Assembly (NCBI GenBank): GCA_037953625.1
Contig: CM075650.1
Coordinates: 148,767,206 to 148,831,205, forward strand
Reading direction: 5' to 3'
DNA: 64,000 bases
Source: Crotalaria pallida
Lineage: Eukaryota > Streptophyta > Magnoliopsida > Fabales > Fabaceae
The translations under genes were made by a program, and so were the position numbers. Shown here one piece after another: positions 23,399 through 37,045 of this stretch; positions within the stretch are counted from its first letter, which is position 1; each line of letters begins with the position of its first letter. Under the pieces are notes generated by a model. It made no database searches, had not been told where the DNA came from, and was given only the letters and a program-made list of their open reading frames with translations.

Positions 23399-25421
23399 AT
23401 GGGTCGCAGAGTTACAAAAGAACCTGAGCATTACCCATTGCCAAACAACTCAAACGAATATGAATGAGTTGATAGAGAAGTGGTCGGAACATGCTCGGAA
23501 CTAACAACTAATGAGTCAATTGACCATGTCAGGTCAATCCTGCTGGCAAACACTGCAAAAGATGGAGCGAATGACTATGGAATTTTCCCAGTTGGAAGAA
23601 ACGAGCGAATTTGCACAACAGTGCCCCAAGAGAATCTGGGATTTTATTTTTACGAAGAAGTGATAACAAAACTTGGGATAAGAATGCCATTTAGCAATTT
23701 TGAAATGGGAGTCTTGAGGACTCTTGGAATTGCTCCTTCACAACTGCACCCGAACGCTTGGGCATTCGTAAGAGCATTCCAACAAATCTGTGGTGCAATG
23801 GAATGGCAATGTACACTGAGAACATTCTTTTATCTTTTTGTACCTCAATCTAATCCATCTGTAAAAGGTTCAAATAAAAAAACATGGGTATCATTGAAAT
23901 CAAGGAATGGATACAGTTTATTTACAAAATTTACAGATTCATGGAAAACATTCAAACCTCTTTACCTAAAGTATAGATATTTAGGAAAAAGTGTTAGTTG
24001 GTTCATGAGAGCTGGTGAGACTCACCCAATACCTTACTTTCCACTGCATTGGAGTCAAACATTCTATCAATACAGTGTGAAAAGTTACACCACTGACTGG
24101 GAAGATTTGACAGACTCTGAAAAGATTGTATGCAGACAATACAAGGAATATTTATTAAAAAAAATGATTGTAACGAAAGAAATAGTCAACATTGCAGAGA
24201 ACCAAGTTAGAACGAAAATTGGTAAGAAATTCAGTATTTCATATATGCTTTAGAGAATATCAACTGATGTGTTTTATTTCCTTTACAGAGGAAATGGCTG
24301 ATCGGATTGAGAAATTAGCAAAAACAGGGAGGAAAAGAAAGAATATAAGTACGAGGGGTACAGAAGGAAGCTCAACTCCAAAAATCACAACAACTCAAGC
24401 ATCTGAAGAAACTGCCACAGGTACATCTGGTCCTGTTACAGTTTTGAGTGAAGTGCAAACAATTTCAGAACCAGCAGGAAATGATCAGGGGGTTATAATA
24501 ACTGAGGTGGCTAACGAAGAAGATTCACAATCACCAGAACAAGTGTTCAGGAGACGAAGGCTGAGTAAAGGAAAAGCAATAGCGGTTGAAGTTCCAAGGT
24601 GTGAGAATATCGAACAAGAGGATATGCAACAAGAGGAGACTGCCTCGGTGTGGGATAAAAAGCTACATGAGAAGTTCCCAAATTTCATTTGCACAGAGCA
24701 GGATAAGGAGTATCTTTCCAAATTGTCGGCAAATGGATGGGGAGATCGAATGAGCAGCCTGACAAAGTTTCTGTTACGAGGTGCATGCATCACACACTTT
24801 CTGTTCCAGAACAAAGAAGATTTGTATGAAGGCATTAACAACGAGCAGAAAGAAGCAAGGGGAGTAACAGCAGCCAAAGAAGCAAGCCTTTCAGACGAGC
24901 TAAAAAGAGTTCAGTCGGAACTTGAAAACTTGCATGCTGATCGCAATGAATTGATAAAGGAAAGAGATGGTTTGAAGGAAACTGAAAACAATGCAAAGAC
25001 AGAAAATAATAGGATAACAAAGGGGTTAGAAGATGCGAATCAAAAAAATGCAGAGTTAACAGAAAGTGTGCAGAGGATGACAGCTGAAGCAGAGAGGCAA
25101 GCAAGGATTTCAGATAAGCTGCGACAACAGGCACTGAAGCATAAAAAAGCAGCGGCAACTAATCTGTTTGATTGTGAAAAAAGTGTTTTTGATTCATTCC
25201 TTAATGCAATTAAACAGATTAAGCATCTGAATGGGCAAACTGAATTAAGGGTCATTGGCGCACATCCATTCCACAAAATTAAGGATGGAAAGATGATTAA
25301 TCTGACCGAGGAATCAGAAGTGGATCTGGATGCTGAAGACTTGTTTAATCCACTAACTGATATAGTGAAAGAGCCGCCATTTGATGATTCAAATATTAAC
25401 CTATCAGACATTGAGTCTTAG
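23399..25421 (+). pseudogene. PF04195-like ('transposase, putative, gypsy type') coiled-coil gene, copy D
   Basis: A 5' UTR exon probably ends at about 22787 (CATCAACCAG before GTAAAA). Coding exon 1 is 23399-24221 (ATG after CCCAG), exon 2 is 24289-25421; frame is kept across the intron, 651 codons. Codon 23 is TGA where copy E has TGG (NEYEW): a nonsense change. The first ~250 residues (FYFYEEVITKLGIRMPF, LGIAPSQLHPNAWAFVRAF) resemble the plant PF04195 domain, whose role is unknown despite its name. Exon 2 has a basic RKRK start, a disordered middle, a WDKKL...FICTEQDK block, a long coiled coil (about residues 490-570) and a conserved tail GAHPFHKIKDGKMINL ... PPFDDS. Translation from a downstream start is possible. 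Opposite strand to the Helitron genes. Confidence 0.75.
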
Positions 25422-26320
25422 AGGTGGGAAGATGGAGGAATCGCCATCTAGATGCTGAAGACTTGCCTGATTCTGTCTTATTTTTTTTTATAACTTCATG
25501 TTTTAGAATTATGTTAGGAGAAGAAATTTAAGAACTGCGTATTTGTTTAGTTTATTGGTACATGAACATCTTCCTATGATATGTTTAAAGTTAAGAATAT
25601 TTAAATTGAAACCAAGAATTAAAAGTTTTCGTTTACTTATAAATTTTTAAAAATTTAGATTGAAAAATATTAATCAGAAAAAATTGATGTATAAAACATA
25701 CTCCCTCCGTTCTTTTTTTATAACTTACGGTTGGGTTAAAAAAGTTGGTTTTAAATATAAGACCCTCTTGCAATTTATAATATTTGAAATGTGGAGAGAA
25801 AACGAAAATAAAATATTTGAAAGAAGTTGTTTACCTATCTTCTAAATTTTGGGTGTAAAAACACATATCAATTTTTTTTTGTGGTACAAAAAAATTCAAT
25901 ATCATACAAATGATAATTAAGCTTAATAAAAAATATATTGATTTAATCGTTAAATAAAGAGAATATAGAAATAAGGGAAATAAATTAGGCAAAATAAAGT
26001 TAAAATTCAAAATATACATTTGAAATAGATCTAGGCGGAACGATTCAACTTGGGGTTTATATGTGTTTTATATAAGGTAACTGAAACGCTCATATGTAAA
26101 AATAATGACAATGTAAACAGATACTTGATTTGATTGTGGGCTTTCACAGAATGAGCTTTAAATAAGTAGTGGAGGGAAGCCTGCGAAGGAAAAACGGTTA
26201 GAATTCTAATTGAGTGAAGTTCTATTAGAAGCTTATGATTTAAACTGCAAGTATTGATCATAAAATTGGGGATTTTTGGATAATAAGGATTACTAAATTC
26301 ACAGTACATTGTATCTGCTT
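25422..26320. other. Spacer between paralogues D and E
   Basis: Holds the 3' end of D and the upstream region of E. CTCCCTCCGTTC at 25701 is a stray Stowaway-like end without a partner. Confidence 0.4.
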
Positions 26321-26788
26321 TAGGTAGTTAAAGTTGGTTGTTTAATTTTTCAAATATAAAGAATATACTTGGGGACAAAGCTGGTATTTAAGGGTTCAAG
26401 AAAAGGAAATCGTCAATCATCTTCAACACCGAGAAATCCACAGATAACTCAGGTCAGTATTCAAAACTTAGATTTCAAATACTTGAATGTCATATTTGTT
26501 GTGTCTTTTATATAAATTTGAAATTATTAAGAGGAATGAAACAAAGATTCAGTAGATAGTAAAAAATTAAATATATTAAATTGGTTCTGTTGGCTTTAGT
26601 TGGAGGGTTTTTTTTTCTTCATAAATTCTTCCATGGTCAAAGTTTAAATCTTTTATGAACAAACTTTTGCAAATCTGCTAAATTTCAGAGAAAGATCATA
26701 TATTTTACTATGTTTAAGAAAGTTGGGTAATTATGGTGAATCGAAAAAACCCCATTTCAGGGATTTTGAAATTTCAATAGCGGGTGTG

Positions 26789-29164
26789 ATGAATACATCG
26801 AATACTGAACCGGAGTTGTCCGAAAAGGAAAAAGGCGATATTATAATTGTTAAACCAATAACTGCATATTTCCCTACAAATTTGGCGGAAGTTCGGCAGG
26901 GATTGATAATTTACAGAATAGCAGAGAATAAGGAAAAAATGAGAAAACAAAGAGGTATAAAGTACAAGAGTTAGATTATATTATTATTTTACAAAGTATT
27001 GATGCAATCACTATCGTATTTACTCTAAATTCTGAGATATTATATATACTTAAGTAATCTGTTTTTTGATAGGTATAAATACAAAAATAGGATATTAAGA
27101 TTTTTTGCAGAAATGATTTTTGATTTCCTCAATATGAACAGGGATAATTCAGACGGATATGGCTAACGAGCAAAGTTTTAATTTGCCGTCAGATGCGAAC
27201 GAATATGAATGGGTGAACAGTGAAGTCATTGAAACATGCTCGAAATTAACATCAGAAAGGTCGGTTGCTCAAAGCCGAGCAATATTGCTTCCATGTCTTG
27301 GTGATGAAAGCGGAAATGCGTACGACATACTTCCTGTCGGAACAGACGAGCGTATATGCACAAGACTTCCAAGAAGTATTCCTGGATTCTTTTTCTACGA
27401 AGAAGTTGTAGCAAGGCTAGGGGTAAGAATGCCGTTCACATATTTTGAAATGGAAGTTTTAAAAACCATGAGAATTGCTCCCTCGCAACTGCACCCTAAT
27501 GCATGGGCAATAGTACGTGCATTTCAGCTTTTATGCGCGGCTATGGGATGGGAATGCACGACTCGAATATTCTTCTACCTTTTTATACCTCAGGACAACA
27601 ACTTTGAAAGTGATTCAGAAAAAAGAACTTGGGTATCATTCATGGCACGAACCGGATACAGCATGTTCGAAATCTATAGGGAGAATTGGCAGTCATTCAA
27701 GCCTTACTATTTCAAATACACGTATTATGGCAATGGAGTTAGCTGGTTCATGAGGGAAGGTGAGGAACAACAAATACCACATTTCCCACTACAGTGGAGC
27801 AAATATTTCTTCCAAAGGCATTGCAACAGTTACACCTCTGAGTGGAAAGATTTGTATGAGTTTGAAAAGGATGTCTGCCGAGCATACGAAGAGTACATAA
27901 CAACAAACGGAACAATTAATACACGGGAAATATTGGACATATCGGAGGGACAAGTCAAAAACAAACTTGGTAAGATTTTCTACAACGTTTTTAATTGTGA
28001 AACTGAAACAGTTGTCTAAAATTGATTTTATTTACAGATGAACTGGCCGACCGCTGTAAAAATCTGACATTGAGAGGTAGGAAAAGAAAAATTGATTCAA
28101 GACTTATAGGTAGCGTACAGAAGAGGGTGAATACTTATTCTTCACAACATTGCGTGGAGGGATTCAAGGGATCAATTCGGGGTACTCCTGAAGAGACCGT
28201 GGAACATGAAGATGCATATCTATGTGACAGATTAGTTATAGCTGATGACGTGACTAAATATAGTGCATGTTCATCAGAACAAGAGATAAGGCAGCGAAAT
28301 TTAAACAAAGGGAAAGGATTGATGATTGAAGAGAGCAGAGATTATTCTGTAGCAGAGGACGCAGAAGAAGAAAGATGTGTAGAAGGATCGATATGGGAAA
28401 AAGAAATAGATGAAATTTTTGCAAATTTTATCTGCACGGAGAAAGACAAGGCCAGATTCTCAAGAATGACAGAAACACAATGGAGCCCATATTTGACAGG
28501 TATGACAAAGATTCTTTTACAAGGGGCAAACATAACTCATTTTCTATCTGAACACCGAGAAGATGTGTTCGAGGGAATTAACTTAGAGCAAAAAGAAACA
28601 AGGCAATTTTCCTCTGTTAGAGAAGCTAGCTTGGCTGATGAGCTTCTAAGAGCTAAATCCGAGCTTGATAATCTCCGTATTGATAATGAAGAACTCATGA
28701 ACGAAAAAGCAAGGTTGATACAATCTAGTAATACATTGCAGAGTAATATAGAGATTGGGAAGACGGTTCTGGAAAAAAGACAGAAAGTCAATGACGACCT
28801 AGCATCAACATTGAAGAGAATGAAAGAGAAAAAAAAAATCAGAACATTATTTTAGAGAAGCTAAGATCAAAGGCAATTAAGCACAAAAAGGAAGCAGCAA
28901 CAAATTTGTTTGATTGCGAAAAGGTATTTTTGATTCATTTCTCAATGCAATACAACAAATTATATACTTGAACCCCCAAGCAGATGTAAGGGTAGCTGGA
29001 GCTCATCCATTCAATGCAGTTCAAGGAGGAAAAATGATTGATTTAAGAGATAGATCCGAGGTAGATCTAAAAGCAGAAAATCTCCCCAATCCACTGGTCG
29101 AAATTTTTTTGAGGAACCGCCGTTTGATGATTCAGGTGTGAACTTATCAGGCAACGATACATAG
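26789..29164 (+). pseudogene. PF04195-like coiled-coil gene, copy E
   Basis: A non-coding exon probably ends at about 26454 (ATAACTCAG before GTCAGT). Coding exons: 26789-26954 (first ATG, MNTSNTEPELSEKEKGDIII), 27142-27969, and from 28038. The junctions keep frame (KQR-G-IIQTDMANEQ). It matches D throughout: FFFYEEVVARLGVRMPF, APSQLHPNAWAIVRAF, GRKRKI, FICTEKDK, coiled coil, GAHPFNAVQGGKMIDL. The TGG that is TGA in D is intact here. The 3' end is broken by three single-base shifts, all in homopolymers: the ten-A run at 28829-28838, a short G run at about 28922, and the T run at 29104-29110. The matching tail resumes after each, ending PPFDDSGVNLS and TAG at 29164. Either recent decay or assembly error; function unknown. 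Confidence 0.72.
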
Positions 29165-29562
29165 AAGTCAGTATGATACATAGCAAGGTTGTGAATGTTT
29201 AACCTGAGTCTAATTTTATTCTATGACATTATGTATTATTATACTTTGAAGGTAGGCTAAATTTAAGCATACAACTTTTTCGGTTTAACCAAGTATTAAG
29301 TTTTTTTCAAAATTTTTAAGTGCAATAACATTGTTTATTCGATGTCTTCCGGTTTTTGAGAAGTAAAACCCTAATTTATTTTGAATGAATAAGAAGACAT
29401 GTAATAATGGAATAATATAAAAATTTAGGAACATGTCATAATAAGTTTTATGAAAATTGGATAATATTAACATTCAACAGAATTAAAAAGTTGATAAAAC
29501 CAAACAACATTAACATTACATAAGTAGTGTACAAAACAGAACCAAAAGTGTTAGGCGTAAAA
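29165..29562. other. Spacer between convergent gene E and RPA-like gene C
   Basis: Short AT-rich region that must hold both 3' UTRs. Nothing else seen. Confidence 0.4.
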
Positions 29563-32163
29563 TCACAATCCTTTGGGGTCAGCTGGAGGATCAACAGTTG
29601 ACTCCCCAATGAAAGTATCAGATTCAGAATGATGAAAATGCTCGGAAACAAAATTTAACGGAGTGAGTGTATTTTTCGTCACTGGAAAGGTTGTTGGATC
29701 AGTTACAGAAGCATCAGAGGAAAATAAAATAGGTTTGGCAGTTGTCTTCACATTAACAATCTGCATCAGGTGTGAGGAAATGTTAAAAAATCAACATGGC
29801 AGATAAACAAAAAAGAAATTGAAGCAAAATTAGGGCAATGGATTGATACCGACAGGTTGGTTAGGTTTGTGGGCATGAGGTCTGACATCTTCGGGGTCAA
29901 CCTCAGGAAAAATGAAGGAAGTAACATCCTACAAGAGGTGAATATTTATTAATTATAAAACCATTACTTAGAATAATTTGAATTAAATGATAAATCTATA
30001 TATAATGAGTATTTAATCAAGTATTATAAAATTAAATCCAAAGATAATAATTATACCTTGGTATGAGAAGAGAAAAGAAAATATGATTGGAACATGTCAC
30101 AGTTCTTGATTTCAAACATCCTCCGAATGGAGTACAAAGGAGAAGATTGTGAGGAAGATCCAACCTTGACAAATATCTTGAATAAAAAACTTCTATCAAC
30201 CAAAGAATCCATGATCTTGGCAGAAGCAAATGCATCACACTGGTGGATAAGAAAATTTAAAAATTTAAATAATTGTCTTAAGATTATCTATGGATAACAC
30301 TGGATAAGTAAGAAATAAACCTGAGTAGACATGTTAAGCAAATCTTGGCATGAATGAGATATAAGAAATCTAGCATCTCGGTCCAACACAACAAATGTAG
30401 CGGAAGAATCACAATCACGAATAGCAAGCTTCAGGTCGTAGCTAAGAAGAAATATGAAATATCAAAAAGATAACAATTGACAAATAATACCTAGGAAAAA
30501 TTGAATATAACAAGTAAACAAATATTAAGCAATAGTAATAATTAAGTAGAACAAATGTGCAATAATTTATTTCATGTACCGAGGAACAAAGTGGAAAACA
30601 AACTTGCCACAGTTCTCACAGTATAGTGCACCAGACTTCGACAGAAGAGATCCCTTGCAAATACATTCGTTGAAGGCCCAACGAAACGAAGTGTCAAGTC
30701 CGACAATGGTGGCAAAGACGACATATATACCACTCTGAATGAAAATATTAATAACATAGAATACATAATATATGAAAAATTAATAAATGGAAAATATGAA
30801 TAGATAAAACATTAAAGTATTTAATAACGTACTTCAGTAACATGTGAAAGTTGATCAAGCATAACATGAGGATAGGAAACCATAAATTGATCCATAACAA
30901 AAGATTTCCTCTTCGTAGTAACAGCAGGTGGAATGTAATCAAAGAAACCATGTTGACACAATCTGTTTAAATTTTTTCGAAAAAAAATAAATACATACGA
31001 ATTTGTAAAATTAAAATGAAATAAATAATTAATGTGGAAAATTGTTATTATAACGCAAAGAGATCACACCTGATCCTTAATTGTAGAGCTTCAGGGACAT
31101 CAGGGTTAAATAACAGATTCGATATTCCAGGAATAGCATGGAAAACAATCTTACCTATGTCAGAGTGAAAAAAAATAAAAATAAAGAATCAATATGATTT
31201 AATTATAATAAAAGATAGAGACTGGAATACGACATCAATACCATTGTATATTTGCATCCTTCCAAGCTGAATAACGACGACAACTCCAAAAGATACATTG
31301 GATGCCAAAAACTCGTTGAGTTCAAATACATGTCCCCCAAACAGACAACAATCAACAGTACCACTGCAAATGAAATAAATAAACGAAAAAAGTATTGAAA
31401 CGACACAAAAAAAAAACAGTTCTAACACATATACTTGTAAATACACTTACTATTGATCAGATAATTCAAGCATTACGGAGGGAGATACAATGGCATTCTT
31501 TTGGTAGGTAACCTCGTTTGTCACAGAGGTCAAAATGCCAATTACATTTATTAATAAAAAAATTTAGTTTTGGTCACGAATGTAAAAAAATTAGTAAAAG
31601 AGTAAATCTGAAGTAATGAAAAGCCAATGAACGAAAATATATAGAGATATACCTCGCAAAATATCAGTGGTGTAGTAAGGCATAAAAACACTGTCCACAC
31701 TACCAAAGGAGAAAGAGTGCACTGAAATCATGCTACACTTGTCAGGTTTCACTTGAGTATATTCATTAAATGACAAAACACAAGGATGAGAGGTCCAGTG
31801 GAACTTCCCAATGCTTGGTACACTTGAAATGGATGTGAGAGTATATGCAACTCCTTCTTGCAATAAGTTAAGAAAGTTTGAAAAATAAGTATCATAAACA
31901 CGACCTTGTATTTTAGTACCCTCAAAGAAAGTTTCAAGAAACTGTAAGTAATGTGAACGATGAAAAATATATTGTAAAAATAATAGAAAAATATTGTTAA
32001 AATGGTAACATACGTATGAATCCACTAAGAGTAGGTGAAGTTCAGTTTTGGGAACACCGTCCCAAACACCGTGCACAACAGCAGAATGGATAACACGCAC
32101 CTTCACATTCCAAGATGAATATTCCAATGACACAGAAGCTAAAGGGAAAATATTAAAAGACAT
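29563..32163 (-). pseudogene. RPA70-like single-strand DNA-binding gene C, acceptor lost
   Basis: Related to the large subunit of replication protein A as carried by plant Helitrons: an N-terminal DUF223/OB-type domain, a second OB region, and a C-terminal OB fold with zinc ribbon. Starts ATG at 32163 (MSFNIFPLASVSLEYSSWN). Exons 1-9 (minus): 32014-32163, 31653-31941, 31451-31547, 31242-31363, 31070-31154, 30833-30962, 30580-30734, 30321-30441, 30057-30239, then two short exons ending in TGA at 29563-29565. The zinc ribbon is CIC ... CENC (about 30600-30665). Exon 3 should begin at 31547 by comparison with its two paralogues, but the preceding dinucleotide is AA, not AG, so its acceptor is mutated. 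The last junction (about 29850 to 29760) is not resolved. Likely a dead or mis-spliced copy. Confidence 0.75.
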
Positions 32164-33252
32164 TATGAGAAAAAAGATGGTGATATTTCGTGTATTGAAA
32201 AGAGTGTAAGCCAAAGAAATGGAAGAACGAGGTAGATTTTATAACTCAAGGTTTAAAGAATGATGGGTGGTTCTAGTATAATCCCAAAAAAGCAAACATT
32301 CAAGTAACAAAAAAAAAGAAGGGGGTACGTTTGACTAAACAAACAACAATAAATTTTATAGCTTTAGAGCCACTGCTGTAGGGCTGCTATTTATTGATAT
32401 ATACAATTGGCCAGAAATGCTAGTACTTCATGTAGCTGACAAAACTGATAAAGAAGTAAGTAGCAGCTACGAACTGAAGTTACAAAAGGGAAAGTAGAGT
32501 ACATAGCAATAATTGAAGATCGAGAGTAGATATCAGCTATGAGCATTGAATTAAAACAGACTGTACAGGAGACTATTAAATATACAAAGTGCGTACGAAA
32601 AAGTCTCACTAAGAAGAGGAGTTAAATGAAATGTGTATAAACATAGATATTAAAGATCATTCCATTATTAATGGAGAAAAGTGGATGGTATTCAGTTATG
32701 CAAGGATGGAGATGAGAACAAAAAAATAAAAGTTTACATACTAAATATTATCCAATTTTAAACTTTGAAAAAATAAAAACCATACTTTGAGTTTTAGTTA
32801 TACATTACTTGATGCAAAATTTGAAACATAGCCATGTACAAAGGTATAAGAGTTGTTGTATTTATTCATAAACTTGGTACGGTAAGAAAATTTAAAACAA
32901 GTTATTAGGTTAAAAACTAAGGAAACGGTATATGGAAAAGTGTTCAACGATTAGATTACTTCATAACACAAACAAAAATATGTCAAAATTTAAAATTCAC
33001 ATAAATTATTATAGTGGAACATAGATTTCAGATAGATATTTAATAAAACAAACAAAGGAAAAATAAAATAAAGATTAGATCGAATATACTGACATAAACA
33101 TAAAATTAAATACCACAACATATTTAACAAAATTACACGGAAATTATATTGTTCAGATAAACAACCACGTTTGATACATATTTTAAGGAAATGAAACAAT
33201 TTCAAATAATATTCGACAGAAAATCGGCATTGTTGATAAAATCTGTGCTGGA
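32164..33252. promoter_or_regulatory. Spacer between RPA-like genes C and B
   Basis: Upstream region of C and downstream region of B. AT-rich, no coding frame supported, no clear TATA assignment. Confidence 0.35.
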
Positions 33253-35676
33253 CTACACTGATTCATTTTGAGATATGGCCTCAACTGACGAAGAACCTAG
33301 GCAGAGGGCATTCTTTGAACCATTGAAAGCCTGCAGATGGAAATTTGGTTCAGACTCAGAAATTAAACGATTGTTGGTAAATTCTTCGGAATGACATGGA
33401 ATAAAACAATCGATGGAGGCTTTGCCTTTCAACTGATGTGGCTGAAAAAAAAAGAGGAGGGTAGTATAAAATCAATATATAACTAAATTAAGGTACAGAA
33501 AGACTTTTTTTTTTAAAAAAAAAGTAATAGATATATACGTTACACATCTGAGAAGGAGTCGCAGCAGACGAAGGAAAAGTGTCTTCAAGATCAGGGAAAG
33601 GCGGGCGGAAGATAAGCTGCATATGTTTTAAAGTTAAGACACAAATAGTATGAATATTTTGTTCACAAAAGATACATAATTATTTTAATACCCTAGGAGG
33701 TGTGACACAAGTAGACGGGGGAAAAAAGGCTGCACTGTTGATACCAGATTCGCCAATTCGAATAATAAAATATTCGGGGTTGGAAGGATTTTCCCGAGCA
33801 ATCCTTACTTCAATCTTCATATTGAAACGGTGACCAAACAATGATGAAAGTACTGATGGGTACGTATTCAGAATTGACCCCTACATAAATGGAAAGGTTA
33901 ATGACGAAAAAAAAAATCAAAGCAGAAAAAAAATTACAGAGGCATCAATTGGAAATAGTTCAGAGCATGGTTTCTTATATAGAACCCGAGCATCACGGTC
34001 AAGGAGAATCACTGTAAGTGTACCGGATGAATCACTAACCAGGAGAGGAACACGATACCTAGTTAAAAGGGAAAATGTTATAACGGAAATCATATAGTTA
34101 ACGGTGATAAAAGTTTGGGTTATTGACAAAGATATAAAAATTACTTGGGTAATGGGTTATAAACAATAGAGGAACAGACTGCACACATTGACGTGGCGGA
34201 GTAATATGACAGCATAGCAGAGCAAGAGCATTCATTTGCGAACCAAGGTATATGAGTGGAAAGGCCAAGAACAGTGCAAACAACATGAAAGTATCCAGGC
34301 TGAAAAGGAATATAAACAATGGAATACAAATCATGAAATAACAATGAATATATAATACAAAAAAATACTTGTTTAAGAATAATCGTAGATACCTTTGTTA
34401 TCTTCCTCAAGTGCGCAATATCAATACGATTATTATTATCCATTAGCTGTTCATGGATAGTTAAGCCAGTGGAAACCAATGAAATTATTGGAGGAGAAGA
34501 AGCAAACCCTTGCAATATCATCCTGAGCAGGAAAGGAAAAAAAATTGTACATAAATGGTAATATATAATGATTACCGTAGACAGCCGTGGCAAAATTTTA
34601 CCTTCGACGGAAAGTGATGATATCAGGTTTATCAGAATCAAAAATCATCCTAGATGTAAATAACACCGTGTGAAATACAACTCGACCTGGAAATATATAT
34701 AAAATATATATAAATGATATGAAGAAAAATATAGAATAGTTACTTTTAATACAACGATAAAAGTAATAAACTTAGTTCATAATTTGTATACCACGGTTGT
34801 ATTCAGGTTTATCAAGCTTCATGAGCATTACAATTGACTTATCCTTTCTACTATTGGAATATGCCAGGAAATCATCAATGTAGTAATCAACTAAAAGACA
34901 GTCAAATGATCCACTGAAATAGAAAAGTAAAAATATGAAGTATAATTCAAGAATAATAGTTGCATTGATATTTGTAATAGATTAATGGTTAAATACTTAC
35001 TGATCATTGCATAGTTCTAATCCAATTACACGCCCTTGATAACCATCACTCACAAATGATTTTTCTAAAGAAACAGCGGTAACAATTCCAGCAAAATCTA
35101 AGATGAAATAGAAATGCTTTAATACAAGAAAGGAGGTAAAAATAAATTTAAGTTAGGTAAAAATGAAAAACAAACCGGTGAGATGAGTAGCATTGTTCTT
35201 GAAACAAGTCACATCGTCAACGGAATTCTTGTTAAGACTCCAACAAGGGAAAACAGAAGATGTGACTTCATGGAAATTAGTTGAAAATTGAAATTGCATT
35301 TTAAAAGGATGACTTGTTTCTCTATAAGTGACAGGGTATTTAACCACAGAGAAACTGAAAAATTCATAGACGGAACCCTCATGCAAAGTCCTGATGAAAA
35401 ATTGAACATGAGGGCCTTTAACATTGGCTTCAATGGTATCACCCTGAGGAAAAATAAACAATAGACTTAGAGTTTAAATTTGTTGTTTGAAATTTCCATA
35501 AAATTTACAATTAAAATAGTTTATACCATATGATCCATGAGTATCAAATGTAATCCATCGGAGATCATAGAATATGGGTCCATGGGAACATGCCACATCA
35601 TGTTGACCCTTGCTCGGATGGAAATAGATTTAGATTCATCGTTTATAAAACGAATTGGAGTGTGAGGATGTGCCAT
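33253..35676 (-). CDS. RPA70-like single-strand DNA-binding protein B, intact, 11 exons
   Basis: Exons (minus): 35527-35676, 35176-35443, 35001-35097, 34792-34913, 34602-34686, 34393-34522, 34145-34299, 33938-34058, 33692-33880, 33539-33616, 33253-33441. Every junction is GT-AG and keeps frame: 1584 nt, 527 aa and TAG. Order: N-terminal DUF223-type OB domain (SISIRARVNMMW), middle OB (FAGIVTAVS, then FDCLLVDYYIDDF), C-terminal OB with zinc ribbon ECSCSAML ... CAVC at about 34160-34225, and a poorly conserved tail. Family members bind single-stranded DNA; in Helitrons they are presumed to protect the displaced strand during rolling-circle transfer. This is the only one of three paralogues with no visible lesion, so it could still be expressed. 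Confidence 0.85.
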
Positions 35677-37045
35677 TGCGTTTAGCTTGAAAAAAGATAT
35701 TAAGTAGAGTTAACTGCAGTTTGAGCGAAGGAAAAGAAAAGAAGGAAAAAAGTAACGTCCTAAAGGTAAGTGTATAATGTGTAGGCATATATATATATAG
35801 ACACACACACATATATATACATGTATATAAGTCTTTATCTATACCTATATACAATCACATGTATGTAAATAAAAACGTAGATGGAATTGCAAAAGAATTT
35901 AAAAAAACAAAACTTTAATTTACTTATATCAAAAACATGGGATAAATATAAAAAGGAAGATAAATGTATGGGCAGAATAATGAAACCTGTTCAAACTGTC
36001 ATCAACGAATGGGAATTAATCAAAACAAAATAAAATGAGAGATAAAGTAAGAACTATTAATAGAAAGTTTGTATACAAATTAATGAAACAATAATAAAAT
36101 TTAACTATATCAAGATCAAATATGGTACAGTAGATCATACAAAGAAGTTTATAAATATCCATAATAGGATTTCTGCCTATTTAGATTTAAAGATGGTTGA
36201 ATTACAGAAGTACGGTAATTGCATAGTACTAATAAGGAAAAAACAATTGAAGTTTATTCTATACCAAAAGTAAAGGAGTAAGGGAACGTAGGGAACAAAA
36301 CTGACATATGGATGACACCTAAAAATTAATAAGCAGGTACAATCATGATAGAGCCGCGAGGAAGAGTGATTGCTGTGAAGGGTAATAAAGTTTACAATAT
36401 CTTAGACATGGTAGGATTTATGATGATTTATAAATGAAAATGTGAAATAGAGAAAGGAAACCGTGAAAGTTATCAAATTTGGTTAAATGAGACAACTTAG
36501 TTTGTAGAAAAATTTTATGGGTTATTTAGTAACTACGTTAACAACGATATTGTTAGAGAATAATAATATAAAAACAAAAAGTTGATTTTGTTTATAGTTG
36601 GAAGGACATAAAAAAAACCTTGACCGAAAAAACAATGGTTTGTTTTAAATACTAAGTATAGCAAGTAAATGAAATAATATGCTAGTCAGGAAAGAAATTA
36701 AACGTACAACCTAATTAAATAAGTGTTCTAAAGTTTAACGAGACACTCATCAGAGTCGTATACAAATCATCAAAAGATTCGGGCCACGTTTAGATATAAA
36801 AAATAGGGTAACACTTAACAGATAAGAGTTACTTTGGCAAACCTATACTGCATGGTAGGTAAAAAATATTAAAGCTCTGGGCAATCGTAAAAAATATGGG
36901 ATTTTATAATCATTACAGATGAGAGTTACTAACTGAGAATATATAACGAATATCAGAAATTGTTAAAAGGAAAACAAAAAGGTTTGGCCCATATAATATA
37001 ATCACAAATATATTAAGATTGTCCAAGTATCAAAATCATCATCAA
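35677..37045. promoter_or_regulatory. Upstream region of RPA-like gene B
   Basis: AT-rich with a short TATATATA / ACACACAC patch at 35785-35822. Promoter of gene B lies here. No gene seen from 35.9 to 37.0 kb. Confidence 0.35.

Noticed and set aside
30094..30297. Plus-strand ORFs across the RPA and RepHel genes (for example 30094, 44162, 46841)
   Set aside because: They are antisense shadows of better-supported minus-strand exons.
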